In this document: piece by piece, positions 32,446-45,458 of the stretch
Layout of the letters: each line of letters begins with the position of its first letter
Position numbering within the stretch: position 1 is the stretch's first letter
Program-made: the position numbers and the translations under genes
Source: Peronospora farinosa
Lineage: Eukaryota; Oomycota; Peronosporomycetes; Peronosporales; Peronosporaceae
Length of the DNA stretch: 64,000 bases
Direction of reading: 5' to 3'
Assembly (NCBI GenBank): GCA_947646735.1
Contig: CANTFK010000663.1
Span: 62,001 to 126,000, forward strand
Notes under the pieces: generated by a model
Seen by the model: the letters and a program-made list of their open reading frames with translations, nothing else
Told to the model about the DNA's origin: nothing
The model's database searches: none

Positions 32446-32473
32446 GGACAGTATTCTTTTATTATATAGACGA
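30175..32473. repeat. Composite hairpin repeat, copy A
   Basis: Non-coding stretch full of a short compound motif: a dyad GGGT-N4-ACCC that runs straight into CCGTCG-TTC-CGACGG. Clear instances: 30181-30205, 30813-30837, 31081-31104, 31148-31171, with many decayed ones at 100-200 bp intervals. It ends with a unit at 32254-32345 (ATGCAAAATCAGCCAATCC... ATGCCGGAAAAGG), a CAA then GACA short-tandem repeat (32357-32450) and TTTTATTATATAGA. Internal segments match copy B in order, so A and B are diverged tandem copies. No RT or transposase is seen. Confidence 0.85.
32357..32450. repeat. (CAA)n then (GACA)n microsatellite
   Basis: About six CAA units followed by about nineteen GACA units, forming the tail of composite copy A. 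The corresponding tail of copy B is a short (GGAC)n at 34207-34223. Confidence 0.95.
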
Positions 32474-34245
32474 GGGTATTTACCCGTCGTTCCGACGGTG
32501 CGAAAAGAAATATTGATACTGTAGGCATCTTAAAAAAATGCAGCAATTTGCTAGGGCGTTCACCTGTCGTTCCGACGGTTAGGTGACCGCAGACCTTATA
32601 TATAGTATTAATTGTTTTAAAAAAAATTAAATTACGGTCAAACATTTTTTTGATGATGAGATCTATTACGGAATTCTGTTTGCTTATTAGTATAATTCAA
32701 AAGGAGTTTTGCAACAAAATAAAGTATTCACCCGTCGTTCTGACGGTGCGAAGTAGAATATATAGGCATTTTAAACGCAGCAAATTGCTAGGGTGTTCAC
32801 CCGTCGTTCCGACATGGGAGTAGTATAGTTAGGCATCTTAAGCGCAGCGATTTTGCTAGGGTGTTCACACGTCGTTTCGACGGACATGGTGCCTGGAAAT
32901 GTTCGAACCCATATTTCTGGCTGAGTAAGGTTAAGTGAGGTATAGAGTTCAATGTGTACTTGCGTTACGTTAATTTTCTATTTAGATAGCGTGATAGACG
33001 GAGTTATTATATAGATCTTCCTATACAAATCATGGTACTGCTATAGATAAGTGTCCGACGACATTTATTGCTAGACCTAATACATATGACTAATCTAAAT
33101 AACAGTGACGCCAATCTGCTTATCGAATCTGCTTACGTTAGTGCAAATTTGTAAGGGTGTCTTTCGGTCGTTGCGACGGAAAGGTCCGACGTAAAGGTGC
33201 TCCTATTACGCTGACAGTATATATGCCCATCACTTTGCCTTAAAATATTTAATTGACTCCGGTAAATTACTAAGTATCAAAGTCAGTACTCAGGCTAATG
33301 TAAACCCTTCTTTCCATCGGGTATCCATTGGCGAATTTCTGGAACGCGTAAATATATAGTCATTTATTTTTAGATGATGCCTGTACCCGGTAAATCGATG
33401 AATGATTGCATCATGGTTCCATCAGCCTACGTCTGTTAGTGTGTTCCACCGTCATACTGACAAATTGCTAGAATGTTCACCTGTCGTACCGACGGCCATT
33501 CGTGCGAAGTTGAAGCTAATAGTATAGAAACACATTAAACGTAGCGCTTCGCAAGGAATATGTACCCTTAGATTCGACGGACCAAGTGCGCGCAATTTAA
33601 ATATATATATTTTATACTGTATAAAGGAATGAAGTTGGTGTATCAATTAGCTGTTGTGATGCTACTTGAACCTGTATGCAGCTTGTGGATGGTGCCCGTC
33701 GTTCCGACAAATAGGTGCGCGAATTCTACGTGGATAAATCATTGGCCTATCACTTTACTTTTATATATTTAGTTAAATCAGATGATTGCTACCTATGAAG
33801 TCAATGTATAATAAAGTCAAGGTGTCTGAAAGTTAAGGTGTACATGTCGACACTGGTCAATGTCTACCTGTCTTATTAGATGTCCTACAGATATTTTGCA
33901 AAACCTTAAACTTTGACCTATATCTACTGGTCTTCTTTACATCCTACAATATTATTTCAGTCATGCTATACCTCATTATATATCCAGTTTACTTAAGTAA
34001 ATAAATATAGTTGATAGTCAATGTGTAAGAAGAGCAAAGTGTATTTATCGTTCCAAAGATTAATTTGTATCCGTCGTTCCGACGGAGTAATAGTGCAACA
34101 TGCAAAGTCAGCCAGTGCAAAATGAGCCAAAAATGCAAAATCAGCCAATCCAAAATTAGCAAATAATGCAAAAGTAGCCAATCCGAATGCCGGAAAAGGA
34201 GCACTACGGACGGACGGACGGACACAATTATTTTATTATATAGAA
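32474..34245. repeat. Composite hairpin repeat, copy B
   Basis: Begins with the same GGGTATTTACCC-CGTCGTTCCGACGG unit as copy A and carries collinear relatives of A. The block 33268-33420 matches 30905-31080, 33620-33730 matches 31440-31560 and 33785-33870 matches 31680-31760. It ends with the ATGCAAAATCAGCCAATCC unit (34097-34205), (GGAC)n and TTTTATTATATAGA. Double-dyad instances include 32474-32498, about 32553-32578, 32719-32745 and about 32858-32885. Confidence 0.85.
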
Positions 34246-34317
34246 GATACGCATTGAATTGTTACATTTAGTGGACGGTCCACTACTTCTATACGCTCGT
34301 CCACTCGTGCATTTACT

Positions 34318-35172
34318 ATGAAACAGCGTGATATGCTAAAAGTGATGGCAAATTTGATGCTACCGAGCGTAAGATTGCTCTGGCTAATTGACTATATGTG
34401 TTGCAATTCAATTGGCTTTTCCAGAGCCGCGTCAAGCGCTTGTTAAAAGAGCAAAAGGACATGGGTCAAGTAGGAGAATCAGCCGTGTTTTGTTGTGGTG
34501 ATGTTTAGACATTTTTTTAATAAGAGTGGAAGGCAGGCGGTCCACTGACAATTTATTCAATTTTTCTACAATTTTAAGCTTCGGCCGTGCAAATTTTTGT
34601 AAAAGATTTGGCGAAGAAAATGCTGATACAGTCGACAAAAGGTCATGGGCTGACACCAATTGAGTTGTTCGTGAAGATTTGAATTGTATTTGCGTTCTTC
34701 GTTCTCGTATGTAACTGCTGGTTGTTTTGGAATTGTGCAATTAGGAAGAAAAGCGTCCTGGCGAGTGGAAAATTTGATTTCTTGCACGAGAAAGTAGCTG
34801 CTATTGATGAGAATGCTGCCAAGTACCACAGGCAAGAACGTGGTGGTAAGAAGAGGACACAAACGGCTACTGCTAAAAAGTGAGTAAACTGTCTGAGTGG
34901 TATCGGTGGAGCAGCAGAAGTTAGTCGGACGTTCTTACGTTTTATGCCTTCCATGTAGGCCGTCGACAAAGAAAGCGCGCACAACAAGGACAAAGAAGGA
35001 TGGAACAGATATTACAGCAGCAACACCAGCAATCTTGACAGCGAAGAAGAAGCCTGCTGGACCAAGAAGGCGGGCTAAAGCGAGTGTTACACAAGTCACG
35101 TCGGTTACTAAAGCACAATTGCTATTAGTTGAAGAAGATGAAGACTATGATGAAAGTGATGGCGACACGTGA
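34318..35172 (+). CDS. Histone-fold protein (CHRAC/POLE4/NC2-alpha type), five exons
   Basis: Exons I infer: 34318-34368, 34425-34497, 34579-34666, 34745-34879, 34959-35172. All introns are GT-AG with matching phases and the product is 186 aa. The spliced protein has a histone fold of the CBF/NF-Y class: MLPSSRVKRLLKEQKDMGQV (helix 1), SAVQIFVKDLAKKML (helix 2), TKGHGLTPIELKKSVL (L2/helix 3) and KFDFLHEKV. A Lys/Arg/Thr-rich region follows (KKARTTRTKK, AKKKPAGPRRR) and then an acidic end (VEEDEDYDESDGD). Family members pair with a second histone-fold subunit in chromatin remodelling, replication or transcription repression. Which subfamily is unclear; the 34498 donor is the least certain site. 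Confidence 0.75.
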
Positions 35173-35322
35173 AGGAGATTTTGGCTTGTATAGAATTGAG
35201 CCAGTATGATTTTCGATTGCCGTGCTCCTAGCGTAATACCGGTCAAGGACCTCTATCTGTATGAAATACAACCTTTAGGTAGTTTAAGGCCACCAGCTTG
35301 CAGTCCAACCTTTCGATTCTAT

Positions 35323-37095
35323 TTAAGCCTTTTTGTTCGTCGACGTGGCATTCAGCAAAGATTGCCACGTGGGGCCAAAGAGCATGTCACGAGAAGGCGA
35401 TCGGCGAATCGTTGGTTGCTGGAAAACCGTAGTGATTGGCGCAGGAACTGTACCATTCGAAGTGGCAGTAGCTGAAGTCGGGTTGGGAGAAAGAGGCGGC
35501 AGAGCTGTAGGAGACTTCGCCTTTGCACCGATCGGCGACATTTGCTTATCACCAGGGAAGAAATAGCTGTGCATGCGAGCAACCACATCGTCTGCCTCCT
35601 TCTGCTGAAGAACGAATGACAGGTTCAAATCTTCAGCGGACTCGCTGAGCAGCAGGACGTCATAGTTCTCAAGTACATTGAAAACGCAGCCAAGCTCGGC
35701 CAGCGCCTTGCGCAAGCCACGACCCACAATCGAAACAACAGAGCACTCCTCGAACACACGCACCTTTGAGTGTTCGTTCAAAGATTCAAGCAGCTGCTGA
35801 AACGGCGTACCCTCAATGCCACCGGGGATATGATCTAGCGTCACCGTCACAGAAAACTGCGACGTTGCAATAAGATCCACCGAAATACCGCAAGCTTCAA
35901 AGGGGGCAAAGACCTTGGCCAAGAAACCCGACGTACCGCACATGTCGAATGCAGTGATGCTGAGTGTCGTCATGTTCTGGCGCTTCACCACTGCCAAAAT
36001 CTTGGGGCTGCCGCTTTCAGCCTTGTCCGACTCGGTAGCGGGATGAATGACAGTCTTTGCGCCGGTCGGATCATTCGTGTTACGAATTTCCAGCGGGATT
36101 TTCCCCCATTGCGCAGGGATGATGCAACGCGGATGCAGTACCTTGGCGCCCATTGCAGCCAACTCCTGCGCTTCGCGGTAGTCCAGACTCTTGATAAGAC
36201 GAGCATTAGGCACGTAGCGCGGGTCAGTGGTAAACATGCCGTGTACGTCTGTCCAGATCTCGTACTTTTGGGCTCCGAGCAGCGCTGCAAACAGCGATCC
36301 TGACGTGTCGCTACCTCCACGTCCCAGCACACACGTTGCACCCGTGCTCGTACTCGCAATAAATCCCTGCGTAAGCACCACACGCTTGCCATTTGCTGCC
36401 TTCTCCGCCTGTTCAGGGTCCCGACGAGGATTGACCTCTGCCTGTAAATACCGGTCCTCTTCCGACTTGGCACTAGTCGGATCACTTATTAGTAGAGTCC
36501 TAGCGTCCACTCGCTCTACGTCTATCATTCCATAATGAGCCATGAGACAACGACCCAAATGCGTCGAAAGCAGCTCTCCAAAAGCATATACTCGTGCCTG
36601 AATACGAGGTGATGCCTCTTCAGTCAATTTAATTCCCTCCAATACTCGCACAAGATTCTTAAGTTCTTCCAGTAATGGATGCAGCGCCTTTGGTAGCTGT
36701 GGGTCAATGGGTGACGTCGAAAACGATGATCCACCGTTTTGACCGTAACCGAGGACGCTGTCGAGCCACATCTTCTGCCACCGATCGCGTAAACTCGCGC
36801 CTTCAAGACCCTCTAGCACCGGTAACAGACCCGCCTCATAAGCCAATAAAAAGTGCTGCTGTGCAATATCAATAGCCACTTCAGTGTGACTGCTGCCACG
36901 TTCACGGGCCAAAACTAGAGCACGCGTGAGTTTATTGGTGACTTGAGACAACGCTGAGATAGTGACCCACACGCGTGGAGAAAGCGGGGACTCGAGATGT
37001 ACACGAATCTGTTCACAGATACAACGCCATCGCGCAGCGGTTGACACACTCGTGCCACCGAACTTTAGCACGACCCATGGAGATGAGGTCGACAT
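35323..37095 (-). CDS. Monofunctional aspartate kinase with ACT domains
   Basis: About 590 aa from ATG 37095 (MSTSSPWVVLKFGGTSVS). ATG 37128, 11 codons upstream, is in frame and also possible. The kinase domain starts at the KFGGTS nucleotide/aspartate motif. It includes GRGGSDTSGSLFAALLGA and the substrate motif EIWTDVHGMFTTDPR. Two ACT-type regulatory regions follow (SITAFDMCGTSGFLAKVF; VSIVGRGLRKALAELG), suggesting feedback by lysine or threonine. A ~65-residue Ser/Pro/Thr-rich tail is extra. Catalyses the first step of the aspartate-family pathway (Lys, Thr, Met). No homoserine dehydrogenase domain is fused. Confidence 0.92.
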   Translation of the reverse strand: MSTSSPWVVLKFGGTSVSTAARWRCICEQIRVHLESPLSPRVWVTISALSQVTNKLTRALVLARERGSSHTEVAIDIAQQHFLLAYEAGLLPVLEGLEGASLRDRWQKMWLDSVLGYGQNGGSSFSTSPIDPQLPKALHPLLEELKNLVRVLEGIKLTEEASPRIQARVYAFGELLSTHLGRCLMAHYGMIDVERVDARTLLISDPTSAKSEEDRYLQAEVNPRRDPEQAEKAANGKRVVLTQGFIASTSTGATCVLGRGGSDTSGSLFAALLGAQKYEIWTDVHGMFTTDPRYVPNARLIKSLDYREAQELAAMGAKVLHPRCIIPAQWGKIPLEIRNTNDPTGAKTVIHPATESDKAESGSPKILAVVKRQNMTTLSITAFDMCGTSGFLAKVFAPFEACGISVDLIATSQFSVTVTLDHIPGGIEGTPFQQLLESLNEHSKVRVFEECSVVSIVGRGLRKALAELGCVFNVLENYDVLLLSESAEDLNLSFVLQQKEADDVVARMHSYFFPGDKQMSPIGAKAKSPTALPPLSPNPTSATATSNGTVPAPITTVFQQPTIRRSPSRDMLFGPTWQSLLNATSTNKKA

Positions 37096-37427
37096 GTGAG
37101 ATACTTGAAAATGACGTACTACATCCATCCAAACAAATTTGGGACATTTGAATGCCGGACGCAATCACTTAGAAATGAAATAATGTGGATCGACCCGAAT
37201 TTAACCGTTAGAAATGCAGTGAGGTTTTGTAGCGTTTTATGTAGATTGCATAATCAACAGTTGGCGGGCGATATGGATGATTCGAATAACATTCTTATAG
37301 AGTTTACCTTGGTGTAACATAGTCTGTATAATAAAAAATAGGATCGGATGACCACTCCTGTTCATAGTAATCATCAACAGATTATTTTTTGGAATGTATA
37401 ATTCCTAAGCCAATTTGTTATTGCAAA

Positions 37428-37640
37428 ATGCCAGCTCGACACTACAATCGTGGGTTGAGCAAGCGAGTGCGAGTGGCGCTGGTAGGAAGTGTTCTTGATA
37501 TCGATCAAGAACAAGCTTCTTGGGGAAAACCTCTATCCTGTTACTATTTTTTATCGACAAGTTATGATTGCGTACACTTTTTTCTATGGACACCCCATTA
37601 CAACAAAAGTACCTTCGATGGAGATGTACTTGTAGACTGA
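37428..37640 (+). CDS. Small hypothetical ORF
   Basis: 70 codons from ATG 37428 (MPARHYNRGLSKRVRVALVG). A near-palindrome (GTTCTTGATATCGATCAAG) lies inside. No family is recognised. The basic start could be a real short protein or a first exon, but an opposite-strand frame is also open, so this is weak. Confidence 0.2.
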   Translation: MPARHYNRGLSKRVRVALVGSVLDIDQEQASWGKPLSCYYFLSTSYDCVHFFLWTPHYNKSTFDGDVLVD

Positions 37641-37764
37641 TTGCCTCTTGTAAGCAGGCAGTTAGTTGACATCACGTGGAGAGAATGAAAAGATGTAAGA
37701 GTTGACTCCGTCTCGCTTCTTTTTTTGTAGAGTTTGCGCTCATGTCTGAGGAATAAAGCATGCC

Positions 37765-38547
37765 TCATTCATATTGTGCATCAGTTTCAAGATTCTTTTG
37801 CTCTGCCACTTGTACTCCAAAGATATCGAGCATAAGGAAGTCGCGCACCACTGGCAGTTTGCACATGTGACGATTTTGCTGAAGCAGCAACGTCTCCAAC
37901 GACCGTTCGAGCTGAGCACGACGCTCCTCCAGATGGTTTGTCTGCGTTACACGAAACCATGTCTTGGCCGGTAGTTCCCACTGAAATTTGTCGACATCCT
38001 TTGTGATTGCAGCTTCGAAGTCCTCATCCTCACGTCTAGCGCAACAGCGAGTAGCAAAACCACTCGCTAATTGCTTGTTGACTTCAGTAGCACACGCTAC
38101 AAATTCAGAGTAGCGGCGTTCAAGCTGAAATGTGTAATAAGGCTGGTCACACGTCATTAGCTTTAGTATGTACGTTACAAAGCCCTCAGATGTCTCCCGG
38201 AAGGACGAGATATGTACTGTAAACGTATTGCAATCCGCTGTCTTCTGCGAGCGAGTATACGTCGACTCCTCGCTTCGAGGCAAGAAAACGGAGCAAAAGT
38301 CGGGCATTGTAGGCCGGCACACGAGCACAAGGCCGTCTTCGAGCTCATTCTCACTCTGTGACGTGGTCTTATCACTGCTGCTCGAGTCATTACCAGACTC
38401 GGTCAGCAGTGGCCGCTTGGCCTCTTCGTCACTGTCGCACTCGGGTGTGGGCGACTTGTTGACGCGGTTCGCAGTGCGCAGAGCAGCACGTTTTCGACGG
38501 CTGCGAGCACGTTTGCCGGATAGAATTGGACGTTTGTCGCAAGCCAT
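37765..38547 (-). CDS. PX-domain (phosphoinositide-binding) protein
   Basis: 260 aa, intron-less, ATG 38547. The N-terminus is basic (GKRARSRRKR, 11-20) and then acidic/Ser-rich. The PX domain spans about 105-245, with the phosphoinositide-contacting RRYSEF (144-149) and the C-terminal helix ...RHMCKLPVVRDFLMLDIF. PX domains bind PI3P on endosomes. A near-perfect oomycete initiator (minus-strand TCATTCATCATTTT) lies 40-55 bp upstream. Confidence 0.82.
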   Translation of the reverse strand: MACDKRPILSGKRARSRRKRAALRTANRVNKSPTPECDSDEEAKRPLLTESGNDSSSSDKTTSQSENELEDGLVLVCRPTMPDFCSVFLPRSEESTYTRSQKTADCNTFTVHISSFRETSEGFVTYILKLMTCDQPYYTFQLERRYSEFVACATEVNKQLASGFATRCCARREDEDFEAAITKDVDKFQWELPAKTWFRVTQTNHLEERRAQLERSLETLLLQQNRHMCKLPVVRDFLMLDIFGVQVAEQKNLETDAQYE

Positions 38548-38587
38548 GGGATAAAAGAGGAGAACTATAACGTGACGTCGACTTTAC

Positions 38588-38606
38588 GATAAAATGATGA
38601 ATGACG
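38588..38606 (-). promoter_or_regulatory. Oomycete Inr/FPR core promoter of the PX gene
   Basis: Minus-strand CGTCATTCATCATTTTATC matches the TCATTYNNCAWTTT form of the known oomycete Inr plus flanking promoter region, at the expected short distance from the ATG at 38547. Confidence 0.6.
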
Positions 38607-38900
38607 AGGAATAGACTGACGTGTCGAGTGCATGGGAATGTTGAAGCAGCATAGTCAAGCCAAGTGAACAACCGAAAACCCTCCGGACAAAAGGATCTAC
38701 TATTTGAGGGACGGGGTTACAAAGCAAACATCGCCAAGTTGTAAGACAAGCGCGACATGCGGCCAAAGTTTCACAAGTCACAGCAAATAGAGAGTATCAT
38801 TTGGCTGGGACAATTTGCTAATGGCTTGGATAAAGTATGACGACGGAATCTGGAGATTCATACTACCTATTCAAAGGGTGCCTCAAATTCAATCTTGTTC

Positions 38901-40643
<1,743 letters not shown>

Positions 40644-40837
40644 CTACTTCTTTCTTCCACAAATCTTGATGTGACAAAATGATAAGGACACAATCGCAAG
40701 GTCATTTGCGTCAAGATGTCGATGTCTTTACGATTCAGTAGAGGATTAAACCGTAAAATATACGAGACGAGGTCGTTACAGTGCCGCATACGGCGAGTTT
40801 GGGTGATTATCGAACTCTGTGATCAAGTCTTGAAGCA

Positions 40838-41147
40838 TGGCTGACAAAAGATTGGCACAAATCGCTCGCTCTGACTGCACAATGGTGTGAATACCGTCCT
40901 ATACGCTGGAAGCTATGGGACTGAGGTTGCAAAGCGTAGTTTATCTAAATTCATGGAAGTGACGGGGTACGTTCTGGATGGTATTGTCACGACTATGGGA
41001 GCACCTAAAACCAAGCTATATCTACAGGCATCAAACAATTATGCTGAGTTGTTTGATGCACTGGTGGCGACGAGGAGCTTATCACGTTTAACTGCGCTAC
41101 GTACGGAGCTCGGTAAACGATTATATATCGACGGTGACAACGCGTGA
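40838..41147 (+). other. Possible frameshifted small ORF, unknown
   Basis: ATG 40838 opens a 17-codon frame (MADKRLAQIARSDCTMV). One base over, a frame open from 40876 reads GSYGTEVAKRSLSKFMEVTG and ends at 41147. The two could be one small gene joined by a frameshift, but no family is recognised. Confidence 0.2.
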
Positions 41148-42471
41148 GGGATGTAGTCGTTTGTGTCGTACATGATAAAGACATCGTGTTGTGTGTTGTC
41201 TGGGCATTTACAACACTTTTTCAGGTACTAGACGACATGAAATCCTATTCAACGGTACAGTGACATCAAGCGACGTAATGGAGACGTCACTTTACTTACT
41301 TAATCAATTGCTCTTGTGCTAGCTCTCGCGGTCGGTCTTCATACTGCTGAATCTAATTTCTTTCTGCTGCTTTAGCTTGAGCGGTGAAGGAAAAACTCGC
41401 ACCAACCCATGGTTGTGTCAATAATGTCACAATTGATTGCCTCGACGCTGTCTGAAATTGCTACAGATTTGTTGATCGTCGACTTGGCTTTGTGGTCAGT
41501 TGCTCAAGATGTGGCCCAGCTGCAAAGAAGTTGGTGCAGCCATCTCGTTGGCGCTTGTGTCGATTTCTGGTAGTGTTATCATTAATTGCTGGGTACAATG
41601 AGCTTTCAATAGCTGGAGCCTCTCGTTTAGGCGACATCGACGAGCATCCGTGTCGTCTCACGTAGGTACGTGGAGGCAGGCACGCGTTTAGTCTAGCCAA
41701 TGCACGCTGCTCTTATGAATCGCTGACATATGAGGTTCGATGCATACAAGCAAGAAGTCCCGGCTTGTACACTTAATGCCTCCGCTACAATCGTCACTTC
41801 TGCAGCCGTAGAAGTTTGCGTCGTGATGTGCATGATCCGACTCCTGATGCTCTTGATGTCTTTCTTGTTGCTATCGAACATGTAGCATTTGTATTAAGAC
41901 TCTTTGCCTGTATGTAAACTACATCCATTCTCCCTCCTTCAGTCATCGTAGCTCTAGAGTGAACATGACGTCTCCATAGCACACAGACCAGAAAATACAA
42001 GTTATATCGACCATATGAAGATGCAATACTCGGTGTCATCAGGGACTCTGCGGGAGTAGTCAAGGTGGCCATTGACACAGTACAAAATGGACCATTTACC
42101 CGATACACGTAGTAAAGGTTATGCTTAGGACATGCTTAGGTAATTTTACGTGCTCATTAATGCGTTACGGCACTACCTCCCAAGAACAGGTACGTGCTGG
42201 TCATGTTTATTCGATTTGTATGTACGTGTTATCCATTTCACCACGTTGACATCAACTTGATGCTTACACCATTGCATGCAAATGGAACCAGGAGTAGTAT
42301 GTTGTTTTGCTGACTTTTTGTAGGGTTCAGGCAGAAATATGATTATTATTCAGCTATAAAAGCCGTGAGGTTATCGCGGATGTGTGTATCTTCAATCATT
42401 TACAGGTATTACATATGTAGCTCGTATAGCTCCGGTGTGGTGGTAAGTTAAGCGGCACCTTTGGCTTGCGC
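41148..42471. other. Intergenic, no firm gene
   Basis: Several minus-strand frames of 60-104 codons (41461-42108) lack domains and convincing starts. They could be exons of an unrecognised gene, but I cannot support a model. Confidence 0.4.
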
Positions 42472-44091
42472 TCACTCAAGGATGTCATTCAAAATTGACG
42501 AAATGGAACCGCGCCTACCTTTGCGATGGGTCGTAGTGGATGGCCGCACACATGAAGAGCTGGTGCCATGGGCTGTAGCCCGTCCTCGACCATATCGTCG
42601 TTCTCCACGATGCTTTCTCTCGGGTACACTTTGGCTACATAAGCGGGTCATCGACGGCAACTCATCGTGTCGAGGTATCTTGATCGGCGGAGGTTGGTAG
42701 GCATGGAGACCAAATGAAGGTTTGCGCTTTTTCCTTTGGGGACCCTTACCTTCCATCCGCTTTTGTACAGAAACCCCACTCGTTCCGTCGGCCTCTTCGA
42801 TTGCACCCGCTTTATTCGTGACATTGGTCAATTTCTCCTTCGTCCACCTTTTGGCGTCATCTTCATTATCTAATGCACCTGCCATCTCGACCGCAATTTC
42901 AGCGACTGGAAACTCGTTTTTGAATTCCTGCGGCACCAACTGCTCTGTATTGACGGGAATCGTCGAAATGTCGATTTGAGCCTTGCGACTCTTCTCGTTT
43001 GGATTCTGGATAACAGCTGATAATTCTTCACGCAGACCAGCAATCTGTCCTTGAAAGCGCTTGCGCTCAGCACCTGCAGTGTTACTTGCAAGTACTTGTA
43101 GCGATGTTATGCGATTAACCAGACTGCGAATACGTCGATGCGGCCAACGCACGAGTCCATTGCGACGACAGATCTTCTTCATTAGCGTAATACAAACACC
43201 CAATTCCTTGGCGACGACTGCCATTGGCTTATTAAAGTGCGGACGCAACTCGTTGAGCGTCAGATCCTTCACGTTGACCACTCCTCCTATGTGCGGCATG
43301 GGTGACATCATGTGCTGCTTGACCAAGTTGGCCGGGCTCCCGCTCGGCGAAAGGAACATGCCCAAATCACCTGAGGCCATGATGTCACTCAAGTTCACTG
43401 CCATTGGTGTTGTAGGAAAACCAGGACCGAATTCGGATCCATGAAGAGGCTGCTGCATCATCATCTGCTGTGGGCTCGTCATCAGCGGAGGTCCGGACAT
43501 GTAGAGGGATGACAGACCGGAGTTGTGAATGGGGGACATTTGAAGCGGTAAGTCCACATGATCGAGATGCTGGTCTAATTGCTGGTGTTGCTGCTGGAGG
43601 TGAAGATGTTGCTGAGCTTGTAGCTGCATGTAGGGAGTCACAAGACCTGTTCCCCCGGCTAATGGATCCATTGGAGTTGGAGGTTGTGTCAATAGTGCAT
43701 ACATGTTTTGCGGTGCTTCATAGGACCAGGTGTCCGATATAAATCTTGAATCGAATTGTAGGTCTTTTATCACATTTGATGATATGGGCGACACGGAATC
43801 ACAATTCATATTGGGCATAAGGAGACCATCGCTAGGTTTTGGTAGCACAACCTCCTCGAGCAATTCACCCATGCTACTACTCGTCTGAATATTGGTCGGA
43901 CACGTCTCCATCTTGTGACTGAAGCCTCCTGGCATTGTGGGCTTCGTTTTAAGCGGCTGAATACCCGGGTTTGACCATGTTAAGCCTATTCCGGAACTAG
44001 CAGAAATGTCCACGGGTACAATAGGTTTACTCTCCTCCATACAGGCCAATGCCAATTCCGGTGCACGCTGCTGCTCCATCTGAGCCGCCAT
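42472..44091 (-). CDS. RWP-RK domain transcription factor
   Basis: 539 aa, intron-less, ATG 44091. The N-terminal half is low in complexity with a Gln/His-rich stretch (about 156-178). The RWP-RK domain (about 275-330) has ELRPHFNKPMAVVAKELGVC, the recognition helix TLMKKICRRNGLVRWP and the signature RWPHRR (315-320). A short helix that could be a coiled coil follows (IRSLVNRITSLQVLAS...). Basic C-terminal patches (PQRKKRK) could be nuclear localisation signals. This DNA-binding family regulates nitrogen and developmental genes in plants and is present in oomycetes. Confidence 0.92.
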   Translation of the reverse strand: MAAQMEQQRAPELALACMEESKPIVPVDISASSGIGLTWSNPGIQPLKTKPTMPGGFSHKMETCPTNIQTSSSMGELLEEVVLPKPSDGLLMPNMNCDSVSPISSNVIKDLQFDSRFISDTWSYEAPQNMYALLTQPPTPMDPLAGGTGLVTPYMQLQAQQHLHLQQQHQQLDQHLDHVDLPLQMSPIHNSGLSSLYMSGPPLMTSPQQMMMQQPLHGSEFGPGFPTTPMAVNLSDIMASGDLGMFLSPSGSPANLVKQHMMSPMPHIGGVVNVKDLTLNELRPHFNKPMAVVAKELGVCITLMKKICRRNGLVRWPHRRIRSLVNRITSLQVLASNTAGAERKRFQGQIAGLREELSAVIQNPNEKSRKAQIDISTIPVNTEQLVPQEFKNEFPVAEIAVEMAGALDNEDDAKRWTKEKLTNVTNKAGAIEEADGTSGVSVQKRMEGKGPQRKKRKPSFGLHAYQPPPIKIPRHDELPSMTRLCSQSVPERKHRGERRYGRGRATAHGTSSSCVRPSTTTHRKGRRGSISSILNDILE

Positions 44092-45458
44092 ATGGTATCA
44101 ACAACGATATGATTAATAGTCACAGCAATTTTCTCTTGCTTGTAGCAGTGAATGTGGGGAATAATGGTATACGTCCATCGACTGCGCTTTTGCAAGGAAA
44201 ATATCGAAGAAATCTTTTGGTCATACGCATGTATAGTTTTCGCAAATTTAGACTTGGTAACGTACTTGGCAAGAGTATCAGCGGCGGTTTCACTTCCGCA
44301 TTGCACCCTATATTGCATCGGCTATGACCATATTTCTGAAATTTACCTTTGGATTTCAAGATTTGTTACGTTTGTAGAAATTAGAGCAAGTTGTGCATAT
44401 TCGCATACAAAAATCAACTTCCACCCTAATGACCTTACCCAGGACGTCCTGCGTACCTCAATTACTGCCTACGCTCGTACATTGCACGTAACTTCACACA
44501 CGAGTCTTTCCTCGCGCGACAGAGACGAGTGACGACTGGCAAAAGTTGTAATACTCCATACAAAGCTGAAACGATTGGATCGCTAATCAATACGACTAAT
44601 CGATACGATGCAGTAGCATGTGTGTCCAATCGTGGTACGAGCCAGCTGTAGCTAGGTGGCGGTATTGCGCATTGTATCTAGCATACCCAACACACATGGG
44701 GGTCCATGTGTGATAATGTGGTTGGATTTCTTTCAACTTGTTGTTAGCCACAAATAATCACGAAACCTTGACAGAGTTTCAGCCACAATAGCTGATGGTA
44801 GACGAGCATGCAAAGCACATTTGTGTGCAATGCTGTTGTTGTTACTGACAAGACCAACCATTTTCTGCTTTCTCTATTAACACCATGAGAAAATCCGCTA
44901 TTGCGATGGCTACAGCGTCAGCTCTACAGACTGGTATACGCATCGTATTTTAGTGCACAATGTAGCTCAGACCAGTAGTACTACTTGTACCAAGGGGCGG
45001 ACGATTGGACTCAAGCCTACATTGGTGGATTACAACGCGAGATTAAAGTGACAATAAGTCGGCAAAGTGAGAAGTTGTGGATAAATTATACATTGCGACA
45101 CATTCCACGCTAACGTAAGTTCAGCATTAATAATTTGCAGTACAGAACGATTTGCGCCGTAAGACTTTCATACTCTCACTTATAGCATGGTAACACTAGG
45201 CGGACTGCTTTGAAACTAGTTGATATATCTGAACTCTAAATGCACTTTTGGGGCGGTCCCATCGAGCTATTCCATCCATAACGAGACTTGACTACGGCCA
45301 CTTGTAGCAGAAACGAGTCTCAATATGCTCTTTACTATGCCGACACTTCACATCTCCTTCAACCAACCCCGGGCGGCCACACTTGCCTCTGACAATCCAC
45401 AGCCCTTTGTTCAATTGCTAACCTGCTCTCCGTGTCATACTTCTCGAGACCCCATGCC
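44092..45458. other. Divergent intergenic region
   Basis: About 1.4 kb between the RWP-RK start (minus) and the hydrolase-fold gene (plus). AT-rich, with no domain-bearing frame; it presumably holds both promoters. Confidence 0.45.

Noticed and set aside
32325..32516. 63-codon ORF rich in Thr-Asp-Arg-Gln
   Set aside because: It is a translation of the GACA microsatellite.
30175..34245. CRISPR-like array of spaced dyad repeats
   Set aside because: The host is eukaryotic, spacing is irregular (about 50-250 bp), the repeats are degenerate and the intervals themselves are related between copies A and B.
42722..43742. Plus-strand ORFs of 85-127 codons
   Set aside because: They are shadows of the RWP-RK gene on the other strand.
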